Program-made: the position numbers and the translations under genes
Shown: one piece after another, positions 14,677 through 21,369 of the stretch
Layout of the letters: every line of letters starts with the position of its first letter
Position numbering within the stretch: the stretch's first letter is position 1
Source of the DNA: JBGOUJ01 sp041477005
GTDB taxonomy: Bacteria > Acidobacteriota > Terriglobia > Bryobacterales > JACQDG01
Assembly (NCBI GenBank): GCA_041477005.1
Contig: JBGOUJ010000043.1
Location: 1-23,297, forward strand
Reading direction: 5' to 3'
DNA: 23,297 nucleotides
Notes under the pieces: model-generated
Seen by the model: the letters and a program-made list of their open reading frames with translations, nothing else
What the model was told of the DNA's origin: nothing
Database searches by the model: none

Positions 14677-15873
14677 ATGTCTGTGGATGTGAATTCAGGC
14701 TCCCAGCCAAAATCCCGCGTACGTTCCGTCGACGCCTTGCGCGGATTGGTGATGATCATCATGGCGCTCGACCACACCCGCGAGTTTTTTCATTCCGGTG
14801 CGATGTCCTTTCAACCAGAGGACCCCACTCGTACTACCGTAGCCCTGTTCTTCACACGTTGGATCACGCATATCTGCGCTCCGGTCTTCATGTTCACGGC
14901 CGGTTTGGGAGCGTTCTTCTGGCTGGGCCGGGGCCGCACCACGAGCCAACTGTCGGCTTTCCTCTGGAAGCGCGGCCTCTGGCTTGTGGTGTTGGAGCTG
15001 ACGGTCCTCCGCTTCGCGATGAACTTTAGTCTCTTTTCCGGCATCGTCCTTCTCTCGGTGCTCTGGGCCCTCGGCTGGTCGATGGTGGCACTGGGCTTCC
15101 TGGTGCATCTGCCGGTTCGCGCCCTGGCAGTTCTGAGCATCCTGGTAATCGCTCTGCACAACCTCGCTGACTCGGTTATGGCGTCGCAATTCGGGGCCGC
15201 CGCTTGGGTCTGGAACGTGCTGCATCAGCTCGGAATATTTCGCGTGGGTGGAGCTCCCGTCTTGGCCGCCTATCCTCTGGCGCCTTGGGTAGCTGTCATG
15301 GCCGCGGGTTTCTGCTTCGGACCGGTCGTAGCCCTTGACCCGCCACGGCGCCGGCAGTGGCTGACTCGAATCGGGCTTGGTTTGACCATCGCGTTTCTCG
15401 TCATCCGTGGGATGAACGTCTATGGAGATCCACAGCGCTGGTCCGGACAAGTACCAGGCATGACTGTGCTTTCGTTCTTGAAATGCACCAAGTATCCGCC
15501 TTCGCTCGATTTTTTGCTCATGACGCTGGGGCCCGCCATCCTGCTGCTGGCGTGGCTGGATCGAGCCCCGCTGGCGAAAACGAACCCGTTGATCGTGTTC
15601 GGGCGAGTGCCCCTGTTCTATTTCATTGTCCATTTGTTCGTCATTCACGGTCTGACGATTCCATTTGCCTTTTTCCGATACGGCGAAGCAGGCTTTCTGC
15701 TCAATCCGTTACCTTCGATGGGCGGGCCGGCGAAGCTGCCAGCGGGCTACGGCTACGGGCTCTCGGTGGTGTACGCGGTGTGGGTCGCTGTCGTCGCACT
15801 GCTCTACCCTCTGTGCCTGTGGTTTGCGCGGCTAAAGGAACGCAGGAGCGACTGGTGGCTCAGCTATCTCTGA
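14677..15873 (+). CDS. DUF1624 / heparan-alpha-glucosaminide N-acetyltransferase-like membrane protein
   Basis: A 398-residue polytopic inner-membrane protein with about ten hydrophobic segments. The N-terminal signature RVRSVDALRGLVMIIMALDH, followed by TREFFHSG and a second segment ICAPVFMFTAGLGAFFWLGR, marks the DUF1624/HGSNAT-like acyltransferase family. The first-helix His of this motif is thought to take part in acyl transfer across the membrane. The late segment NPLIVFGRVPLFYFIVHLFV is also typical. The substrate is unknown; such proteins usually acetylate sugars or glycans. It is divergent from argC (74 bp between starts) and convergent with the C45 hydrolase (26 bp between ends). A small hairpin, CCTAAACGC/GCGTTAGG (14646-14666), lies just before the start, and the SD is weak. 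Confidence 0.88.
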   Translation: MSVDVNSGSQPKSRVRSVDALRGLVMIIMALDHTREFFHSGAMSFQPEDPTRTTVALFFTRWITHICAPVFMFTAGLGAFFWLGRGRTTSQLSAFLWKRGLWLVVLELTVLRFAMNFSLFSGIVLLSVLWALGWSMVALGFLVHLPVRALAVLSILVIALHNLADSVMASQFGAAAWVWNVLHQLGIFRVGGAPVLAAYPLAPWVAVMAAGFCFGPVVALDPPRRRQWLTRIGLGLTIAFLVIRGMNVYGDPQRWSGQVPGMTVLSFLKCTKYPPSLDFLLMTLGPAILLLAWLDRAPLAKTNPLIVFGRVPLFYFIVHLFVIHGLTIPFAFFRYGEAGFLLNPLPSMGGPAKLPAGYGYGLSVVYAVWVAVVALLYPLCLWFARLKERRSDWWLSYL

Positions 15874-15899
15874 GCGGTTCTCTGCGGCCCGGACCGGCC

Positions 15900-17315
15900 T
15901 TACCGGCCGGCGGCGGCGAACGTCGTCCAGGGGTGAGAATTCAAGTCCCTCAGATAGCCTTTTTGCCACTCGAACTCGGGGTGGCGCTTGAGGTGCTCGG
16001 CGGCCTTGAAGTGCAGGCCGCAGGCGTGGCCGGCGGCGGCGGTGAAGGAAAGTGAGGCGGCCATGGCGGCATCGGTGACCTTCGATTGCACGGCGCCGGC
16101 AGGGCCGAACGGCGGCTGCCAGGTGGGGGAGCCTTCCCGCGACAGATCGACGTGGCCGCAGAGGGTGCGCTGGCTGGGGTCGTAGCTGCGGGTGTAGATA
16201 TCGTAATGGTCGGCGAGGAACTTCTGGCCGGCCGCGATGTCGATCTTGCCTTTGTACTCCTTCATCAATTGCTCCCAGCGGGCGCGGCGGGCGTTGCCGC
16301 TCACGGTCTGGTCGTTGCTGTCGTAGCCCGGAGTTTCCTCGCGGGTCAGCTTCGCGTTGATGGGGAAATTGGCGCCGATGAAATAGCCGTCGCGGGTGCG
16401 GTCGAGGGTGACGTTTTTCAGGCCCAGCTCCAGGCGCGCGATCTCGTTGGTCTTGCGGTCGGCGACGAGCCAGGTGTTGGCGTAGCCGCCGTTGTTGCCC
16501 TCGCGCATGATGCGGTCGAAGTCGTCGATCGAGGCGGAGTATTGCATGGCCTTGCGGGCCCGCGCGAACTCCGCGATGCCGTTGGGGTCGAAACCCTCGA
16601 AGCGGCTGATGGTGGTCTCGGTGATGATGATGCCGGCGGAGTTGATGGCGAAGTCGTCGTCGCTGACGATGACGCCGGGGATGCCGTCCAGGAACATGTG
16701 GTAGCCGGAGGAGGGCACGATGTCGAAGACGATGTTCCAATCCTGGCCGGCCACGTAGTCGCTCCAGTTGTTGTGGCCGATGACGATGCGGCCGTCACGG
16801 GTGTAGCTGCCGGTGGCGACGAAGGCGCTGCAGTGCTCGGGGGCGCCGCGGAGGGCGGCGACCGAGGATTTGTCCTGCTTCTTCAGCCAGGGCACGTAGT
16901 AGCCGGCCAGCTCCTCTTTGGCGTTGTGGGCGACGATGTCCCACAGGTCGAGCTTCCCGCCGCGCGCTCTGAGGCCCTCCACGATGCCTTGCAGCTCCTC
17001 GCGGTACTCCGGCTCGATGTGCGGCCAGAGAACCTTTTCGGCCGTCTCGCGGAAGAACGCCCAGGGGCGCTTGGAATCGTGCTCGGCGAGCAGGACCGCG
17101 TCGCGGAAGGTCGTCTGGATCTCCGGCGCCAGCCAGTAGCCGTGCTGAAAGCCGATCTCGGACGGCTTGCCCTCGAGATGGACATAGATCCAGCCGGCCT
17201 TTTCCGGGCGGCGGAAGGAGTTCTTCAGCCGGGGATCGGCCTGCGGGGCGCGCGAGGCGATGACCAAGGCTGCGGCGAGCAGCGTCAGCGTGAGAAGCGT
17301 CGCGGATCGGGGCAT
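15900..17315 (-). CDS. Secreted C45-family / phospholipase-B-like N-terminal-nucleophile hydrolase
   Basis: A 471-residue exported protein. The signal peptide is about 1-22 (MPRSATLLTLTLLAAALVIA). The C45/PLB-like signature comes next: GFQHGYWLAPEI, then EHCSAFVATGSYTRDGRIVI followed by GHNNW. Cys162 is the expected nucleophile, exposed by self-cleavage. Later come GVIVSDDDFAINSAGIIITE and NNGGYANTWLVADRKTNEIA, as in phospholipase-B-like proteins. Likely role: amidohydrolase or acyltransferase acting on lipids, peptides or acylated amino acids outside the cytoplasm. The start is either 17315 or 17324 (ATGGACGCCATG); neither has a clear SD, and I chose the one directly preceding the basic n-region. 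Just upstream lies a heptamer-repeat array that may affect its leader. Family is sure; substrate unknown. Confidence 0.85.
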   Translation of the reverse strand: MPRSATLLTLTLLAAALVIASRAPQADPRLKNSFRRPEKAGWIYVHLEGKPSEIGFQHGYWLAPEIQTTFRDAVLLAEHDSKRPWAFFRETAEKVLWPHIEPEYREELQGIVEGLRARGGKLDLWDIVAHNAKEELAGYYVPWLKKQDKSSVAALRGAPEHCSAFVATGSYTRDGRIVIGHNNWSDYVAGQDWNIVFDIVPSSGYHMFLDGIPGVIVSDDDFAINSAGIIITETTISRFEGFDPNGIAEFARARKAMQYSASIDDFDRIMREGNNGGYANTWLVADRKTNEIARLELGLKNVTLDRTRDGYFIGANFPINAKLTREETPGYDSNDQTVSGNARRARWEQLMKEYKGKIDIAAGQKFLADHYDIYTRSYDPSQRTLCGHVDLSREGSPTWQPPFGPAGAVQSKVTDAAMAASLSFTAAAGHACGLHFKAAEHLKRHPEFEWQKGYLRDLNSHPWTTFAAAGR

Positions 17316-17331
17316 GGCGTCCATTCTACAA

Positions 17332-17526
17332 CAGCCGTCAGCGAAACAGCCGTCAGCCATCAGCGGTCAGCCGTCAGCAACCATGCTCCGACGAGCATGG
17401 AGCGCTGGCTTGTTAGCCGTCAGCAACCACGCGCTCCGCGGGCGAGGGGTTGCTGAAAGCTGATGGCTGACGGCTAATGGCTGTTTTGCTGATGGCTGAT
17501 GGCTGTTTCCTGATTGCTGACTGCCT
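17332..17526. repeat. Heptamer (CAGCCGT-type) repeat array with nested hairpins
   Basis: Left arm: CAGCCGT, CAGCGAAA, CAGCCGT, CAGCCAT, CAGCGGT, CAGCCGT, CAGCAAC run head to tail from 17332 to 17381. Right arm (about 17452-17526) carries the complement, in units such as GGCTGAC, GGCTAAT and GCTGATG, so the whole region can fold back on itself. Inside are two further hairpins: CATGCTC-CGAC-GAGCATG (17382-17399) and AGCAACC ... GGTTGCT (17422-17454). No gene was seen here. It lies just upstream of the C45 hydrolase. Confidence 0.85.
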
Positions 17527-17549
17527 CATGGCTCGAGCGCAGAAGTACA

Positions 17550-17966
17550 TCACGATCCGATGAGCCTGATGAATCCGGCCTGCTCGAAGTGACGGTCGGC
17601 GGTCAAGGCTTCCGTGATGGCCCGGTGCCGCATTACGACAAAACTTACGCAGTCCGTGAGGCTCCAGTCCTTGTCCAGGCGGTCTCTATAGAGCTGCCAG
17701 CCACGCGCGCACAGGTCCTCGTCTACCCAAACCAGGCGGCCGATTGCGGCTGCCTCGATACCGGGTCTCCAGTTCGACGGCCAGATGCCGCCGGTGGGTG
17801 GCGGCCAGGGCATTGGCCACTTCGATCAGGATGAGCGGGGTCGTGACCAAAGAGCGCCCTTCCGCTACTAAGCGCTGGTACTGCTGAGTGGCTTGCGTAT
17901 GGAGAGAATCGCCTCGATGAAGGAGGCGATCCACGCGGTCGAATCAACGAGGACTTCGCCGATCAT
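17550..17966 (-). pseudogene. VapC-like PIN-domain toxin with two frameshifts
   Basis: The intact protein would be about 140 residues. Frame 1 from ATG 17966 gives VLVDSTAWIASF, with the first PIN Asp. Frame 2 continues with RGDSLHTQATQQYQRLVAEG and TTPLILIEVANALAA. Frame 3 gives AIGRLVWVDEDLCARG, DKDWSLTDCVSFVVM (acidic site) and ALTADRHFEQAGF (last acidic site), ending at the TGA at 17550. All catalytic Asp positions survive but are split over three frames, so no functional RNase can be made unless the shifts are sequencing errors. The start overlaps the preceding antitoxin stop (TGATG), the usual VapBC layout. Confidence 0.85.
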
Positions 17967-18196
17967 CACCCTTCGTTTGATTTGTACAGATAATGGTCGA
18001 GGTTGCTCGCCAGGTCGGGGGGGCCGATATCCCCAGCGATCTCCCAAATCTTCGCGAGGGGGTCCTCCTCAGGCTCCCGGATTCGTGCCGACAGCTCGTC
18101 GACCACGATCTGGACAGGTGTGCCCTCGGGCAGATTCAGTGGCTCGAGCGGCCTGACCTAGCCTCCCTTGTAAACGGCACTTACCGACCGCTTCAT
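17966..18196 (-). pseudogene. DUF104 (AF2212-like) antitoxin with an in-frame stop
   Basis: ATG 18196, with GAGG 7 nt upstream, starts MKRSVSAVYKGG. An amber codon (TAG) follows, and then in the same frame VRPLEPLNLPEGTPVQIVVD, the hallmark of this small VapB-like antitoxin family (expected: EGGVFRPLEPLNLPEG). It continues to ...LDHYLYKSNEG and a stop that overlaps the toxin ATG by one base. The nonsense codon at position 13 should abolish the antitoxin. With the frameshifted toxin beside it, the module is dead. Confidence 0.8.
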
Positions 18197-18392
18197 TGTT
18201 TGGCCTCACTGGCGCAGCGGGCTCAGGACCATCATCGCGCGGCCACGGCCATGGGTCAAGCGCAAGGAGCCTGCTCGCAGGTGCTGCGGGTCTTTGCCGT
18301 AGGGTCCCGGGGCCGGGTCGCGGGGGACCTGCCCCGCCCGTCGCAACCCTCGCGCCGGAAGGACTACGATTGCAGATGGCTGATAGCCTGGC

Positions 18393-19277
18393 TTATGGCT
18401 CGAGAGATGGACTGTAGGTGTCGATGAACTCCAGGAAGTCGGCCACCTCCAGGATGTCCTTGCCGATGAAGCGGATCGAGTGGGAGTCGAGGCGCTCTAC
18501 GTTTCGGAGGTAGCAGAGAACTTCGGCGGGGCGGTAGTTCTTGAAGCTCACGTCTAGCGTGACCGGCGCCTTCACGCGGTAGGGTTTGAAATCCTTCAGG
18601 CGGGCGAGGGCCGCCTTGACCCGCTGGGCGATGAGTTCGCGGGCGGCCTCGGGCGTCAGGGTGTTGGCCGCGTGGAATCCCAGGGTTCGCTTGGTCTCGG
18701 CGGCTTCGATGTTTCCTACCAGCGACCGCACCTCGGCGATGGCGGCATCGTCGCCGGCCATCATCACTACCGGGACGCCGAAATGGCCGGCGATGGCGGC
18801 GGCCAAAGCGCCCTCGGTGACGGTTGCGCCGTTCAGGGCGATGCGGCTCAGGCGGGCGCTGGAGATGGTGTGGGAGCGGACGCCTTGGGGGTTGTTGGTC
18901 GAGGCGTGGTATCCAATGAACAGGGCGGCATCGAAGGTCTGGTCCAGGCCGGCCATCATGCCGAGCCGGCGGGGGAAGCCGCGCACGATGCGGACGTCCT
19001 TGGGGAACAGCTCGATCAGGAGATTCTCGCCGTCCAGGTGGGAATCGCTGACGAGGATCTCGGTGGCCCCGGCCTCTTTGGCCGCGCCGACGGCGGCCAG
19101 GGCTTCGCGGGTCATGAATTCGCGGAAGCGAGGGTACTCGAAGCCGTTGGGGAAGAGCTGGTCGGGGGTTATGGCGCCGGCGACGCCTTCCATGTCTACC
19201 GAGATGTAGACCTTCAGCTTCCGGGGTTGGGCCCACAGGGAAGGGGAGAGGCACAAGAGCAGCGCCAACAGAGGCAT
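18393..19277 (-). CDS. M55-family D-aminopeptidase (DppA-like), exported
   Basis: The protein is 294 residues from the ATG at 19277: signal peptide MPLLALLLCLSPSLWA-Q, then KVYISVDMEGVAG. Compared with Bacillus DppA (zinc ligands Asp8, Glu10, His60, His104, Glu133), the equivalents are Asp28, Glu30, His80 (in VSDSH), His124 (in IGYHAS) and Glu155 (in NGATVTEG). His136 in RSHT matches the proposed catalytic His115. Likely role: cleaving D-amino-acid-containing peptides, such as peptidoglycan-derived D-Ala peptides, in the periplasm. The start is ambiguous: an in-frame ATG at 19379 has a better SD (GGAGG, 4 nt) but adds 34 non-conserved residues before the signal peptide. The C-terminus (SPSLEP) is followed by low-grade repeat sequence (GATGGCTGATAGCC) resembling the array at 17.4 kb. 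Confidence 0.9.
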   Translation of the reverse strand: MPLLALLLCLSPSLWAQPRKLKVYISVDMEGVAGAITPDQLFPNGFEYPRFREFMTREALAAVGAAKEAGATEILVSDSHLDGENLLIELFPKDVRIVRGFPRRLGMMAGLDQTFDAALFIGYHASTNNPQGVRSHTISSARLSRIALNGATVTEGALAAAIAGHFGVPVVMMAGDDAAIAEVRSLVGNIEAAETKRTLGFHAANTLTPEAARELIAQRVKAALARLKDFKPYRVKAPVTLDVSFKNYRPAEVLCYLRNVERLDSHSIRFIGKDILEVADFLEFIDTYSPSLEP

Positions 19278-19531
19278 GATGCGAGCCTGCGGCCGGCGCG
19301 CCAGCCAGCCGCGACCTCGAAAACGGCTGTTCCAGGCATCCAGCGCGGCTTCCAACTGCTTTTTCCCTTCTGCTGTCATTGCTCCTCCGCGAGCCCAGGC
19401 CTTCCAACTGTCAGCAGCACCTTAGCATGGAATCAGAATTCGGTCGGCTGAGGCCCCTGCGGGCGGGTCCACCGGATCGTGGGCTGCACTCGGATGGCCG
19501 CCGGGCATTCCCGCAAGATCCCGGCATCCGA

Positions 19532-19777
19532 TCACAGTTCATCGCCGGGCAGCGGAGACTGACCTTTGCCGGCGCGCCGCAGGATTTGTTTCGCCTTCTT
19601 GATGTTGGCACGCGAGGAGCGTTCCCGGAAGTATTCCACGGTCCGCAGAGCAGACAGCTTCTCGGCTACCGCGACATTGATCAACTGGTTCAGCGCGACC
19701 CCTTCGGATTCGGCCACACGCCGGGCCTCCTCTAGAAGAGACGATTGAAGGCGAAGCGCCACGTTACTTCTTCTCAT
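19532..19777 (-). CDS. Ribbon-helix-helix (HicB/Arc-type) antitoxin
   Basis: An 81-residue protein. The short N-terminal strand RRSNVALRLQ is followed by two helices, SSLLEEARRVAESEG and ALNQLINVAVAEKLSALR, the RHH DNA-binding pattern. A basic/acidic C-terminal tail (ANIKKAKQILRRAGKG) probably wraps the toxin. The start is ATG 19777 because GGAGA stands 7 nt upstream and the RHH strand starts at once. It overlaps the end of the PIN toxin gene by 14 bp and is its likely antitoxin and autorepressor. The gene order is toxin first, the reverse of typical vapBC. Confidence 0.8.
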   Translation of the reverse strand: MRRSNVALRLQSSLLEEARRVAESEGVALNQLINVAVAEKLSALRTVEYFRERSSRANIKKAKQILRRAGKGQSPLPGDEL

Positions 19778-20204
19778 GATTTCGTCTCCGAACCTCCCGC
19801 CAGGTTTCTGCCGGCGGCTCAGCGCGTATTCCAAACTTCCGCGCGGCCGGGCCGAGATGGCGCAGGTTGAAGGTTACCAGGCGATCGGCGGGGCCGTTCA
19901 CCGCTGTTTCGAGCACCATCTCATCGCCCGGATCCCTCAATTGTGGTCTCCACATGAACGGCAGCCGGACGGGCTCGAGGACGGCCGCTAACGCATCGAG
20001 GACGACATCGATGTCCTCCCAGGCCAGTCCGGATGCGGCCAAGTGCTCCGGGCGTTTCAGCGCAGCCTCATATTCGAGCATGAGCGAGAGGGAAACAAGC
20101 ATTACAACCCGGAGGTCAAGGGCTGCCAGCAGCAGTTGACGCGAAGCGCCGCGATCGCTGCGCAGGGCGGCGACCATAACCGTGGTATCGAAGACAAGCC
20201 GCAT
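19764..20204 (-). CDS. PIN-domain ribonuclease toxin (TIGR00305/COG1569 type)
   Basis: A 146-residue protein. MRLVFDTTVMVAALRSDRGA holds the first catalytic Asp6. LSLMLEYEAALKRPEHLAAS gives the conserved Glu. RDPGDEMVLETAV and DRLVTFNLRHL supply the remaining acidic residues, so the Mg-dependent RNase site appears complete. Unlike the neighbouring module at 17.5-18.2 kb, the frame is intact. The start is taken at ATG 20204, where homology begins. ATG 20216 adds four residues (MGAP) and coincides with the predicted transcription start, so a leaderless start there is possible. The RHH antitoxin follows with a 14-bp overlap. Confidence 0.85.
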   Translation of the reverse strand: MRLVFDTTVMVAALRSDRGASRQLLLAALDLRVVMLVSLSLMLEYEAALKRPEHLAASGLAWEDIDVVLDALAAVLEPVRLPFMWRPQLRDPGDEMVLETAVNGPADRLVTFNLRHLGPAARKFGIRAEPPAETWREVRRRNHEKK

Positions 20205-20221
20205 GGGCGCCCCCATTTCTA

Positions 20222-20251
20222 AAGATATTGCATGCAATAGCTCTGAGTCAA
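20222..20251 (-). promoter_or_regulatory. Promoter and palindromic operator of the PIN/RHH operon
   Basis: On the minus strand TTGACT (20246-20251), an 18-bp spacer and TATCTT (20222-20227). The spacer contains a perfect 14-bp palindrome, TATTGCATGCAATA (20226-20239), the expected kind of site for an RHH antitoxin dimer that blocks RNA polymerase. The predicted transcript start falls next to the ATG at 20216. Confidence 0.55.
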
Positions 20252-20257
20252 AAAGGG

Positions 20258-20336
20258 GGTAGCGGGTCAGTCTGCCCACCTGACGGCAAATTTGCCGTCA
20301 GGTCCGTCGCCCTGCAAGACAAAGTGACCCCCTACC
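20258..20336. repeat. Small inverted-repeat (MITE/REPIN-like) element with a 26-bp perfect palindrome
   Basis: Outer ends GGTAGCGGGTCA (20258-20269) and TGACCCCCTACC (20325-20336) are inverted copies matching at 11 of 12. Inside, positions 20278-20303 form a perfect 26-bp palindrome with half-site ACCTGACGGCAAA. The 79-bp unit has no coding capacity and lies between the minus-strand toxin promoter and the plus-strand PP2C gene. A non-autonomous mobile repeat is likeliest; a bidirectional hairpin with a regulatory role is the alternative. The rest of 20337-20547 shows no gene signal other than an upstream extension of the PP2C frame. Confidence 0.6.
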
Positions 20337-20547
20337 ACAGGGGGAACACAAGCCAGGCCGACAGCAACCAGGCGCCGGGACCGCCAAGGGATGCGGCCCG
20401 CACGGTCGGAAACCCTCGGGGCAGGGAATATCCATCATAAGGAGAATGCCGGAAGCGGCAGGCAATCGCCGAGAATTCACTTTTCGGGGCTTCCCAGTGA
20501 AGGAGGGGGACTCTGGTCAGGGAAATCCCCTATTCTTGCCGAGACAA

Positions 20548-21369
20548 ATGGGGGTAAAATTGTTTGGGGGCGGCCAGCGTCCCCCAGGTGGAGCGGTGAT
20601 TTCTTCCCACGGTTTGTCGGACACCGGTTGCGTCCGGCCGGACAACGAGGATCGCATTCTGGTCGACGAGAAGCTGGGCTTGTTCGCCGTGGCCGACGGC
20701 ATGGGGGGACACAGCTTCGGCGAGGTGGCAGCGGAGCTGGCGCTGTTGGCAATGCAGCAATACATCGATTCCTCGAGGGACCGCAGCGACGTGACTTGGC
20801 CGTTCGGCTACGATTTCAACCTGTCGCTGGACGGCAACCGCCTGGCGACGGCCGTCCTGCTGGCCAACCGGCGGGTCTGGAAGCGGTCGGAGGAGTTGCC
20901 GCAATACGCCGGGATGGGCACCACCATCGCGGCGGTGCTGATCGGCGGGGATCGAGCCACCGTCGCCAACGTGGGGGACAGCCGGGTTTATCTGCTGCGC
21001 CGCAGCGAGCTCCGGGCTTTGACTGCCGATGATACCTGGGTGGGGGCCATGGTGCGGCAGGGCACGCTCGACCCGAGCGAGGTCCCCCACCACCCCATGC
21101 GGAACGTGCTGACCCAGGCGGCCGGAGCGCGGGAAGACATCAACGTGCAGTTGTTGGAACAAGAGCTGGCCGACGGCGATCAGCTTATGATCTCGAGCGA
21201 CGGCCTGCACGGCGTGGTCGAAGAGGGCGACATGCAGTCGATTCTGAGCGAGGCCGGCAACCTGGGGCGATCGGCGGATGGTTTGATCGCGGCGGCGCGG
21301 AATCAGGGCGCTCCGGACAACGTCTCCTGTATTCTGCTGCGGTACAGCAGCGACCACAACCCGGCATGA
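20548..21369 (+). CDS. PP2C-family (PPM) serine/threonine protein phosphatase
   Basis: Metal-dependent dephosphorylation of phospho-Ser/Thr proteins, the natural opponent of the kinase that follows. Motifs in order: HGLSDTGCVRPDNEDRIL (Arg and metal Asp), FAVADGMGGHSFGEVAAE (metal Asp), AGMGTTIAAVLI, ATVANVGDSRVYLLRR, DQLMISSDGLHGVV (metal Asp) and GAPDNVSCILLRY (metal Asp). All metal ligands are present, in 273 residues with no membrane segment. The start is uncertain: ATG 20548 is used; GTG 20596 would give the usual family length (257 residues, GGTGGAG close upstream), and ATG 20446 has AAGGAG too close. The stop overlaps the kinase start as ATGA, so the two are translationally coupled. 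Confidence 0.93.
   Translation: MGVKLFGGGQRPPGGAVISSHGLSDTGCVRPDNEDRILVDEKLGLFAVADGMGGHSFGEVAAELALLAMQQYIDSSRDRSDVTWPFGYDFNLSLDGNRLATAVLLANRRVWKRSEELPQYAGMGTTIAAVLIGGDRATVANVGDSRVYLLRRSELRALTADDTWVGAMVRQGTLDPSEVPHHPMRNVLTQAAGAREDINVQLLEQELADGDQLMISSDGLHGVVEEGDMQSILSEAGNLGRSADGLIAAARNQGAPDNVSCILLRYSSDHNPA

Noticed and set aside
14695..15648. Minus-strand open frame of 317 codons
   Set aside because: Antisense of the DUF1624 membrane protein; the sense strand has clear transmembrane helices and family motifs, the antisense is hydrophilic and repetitive.
15874..15925. Bidirectional terminator between the convergent DUF1624 and C45 genes
   Set aside because: The CCGGCC copies there are short and overlapping, and no U-run follows on either strand.
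16086..17456. Plus-strand open frame of 456 codons
   Set aside because: Antisense of the C45 hydrolase; Val/Asp/Gly-rich, and it runs on into the heptamer array.
17332..17526. Possible CRISPR array
   Set aside because: Units are 7 bp and contiguous, without 25-40 bp repeats or unique spacers, and no cas genes are nearby.
18364..19407. Minus-strand frame of 347 codons overlapping the M55 gene
   Set aside because: Out of frame with the M55 peptidase on the same strand; Arg/Pro/His-rich low-complexity product.
20222..20336. Riboswitch or attenuator for the phosphatase/kinase operon
   Set aside because: The palindromes are perfect DNA dyads with matched outer ends, better explained by a toxin operator plus a mobile repeat; no known aptamer motif was recognised.
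20530..21357. Minus-strand open frame of 275 codons
   Set aside because: Antisense to the PP2C gene, which has all catalytic motifs.
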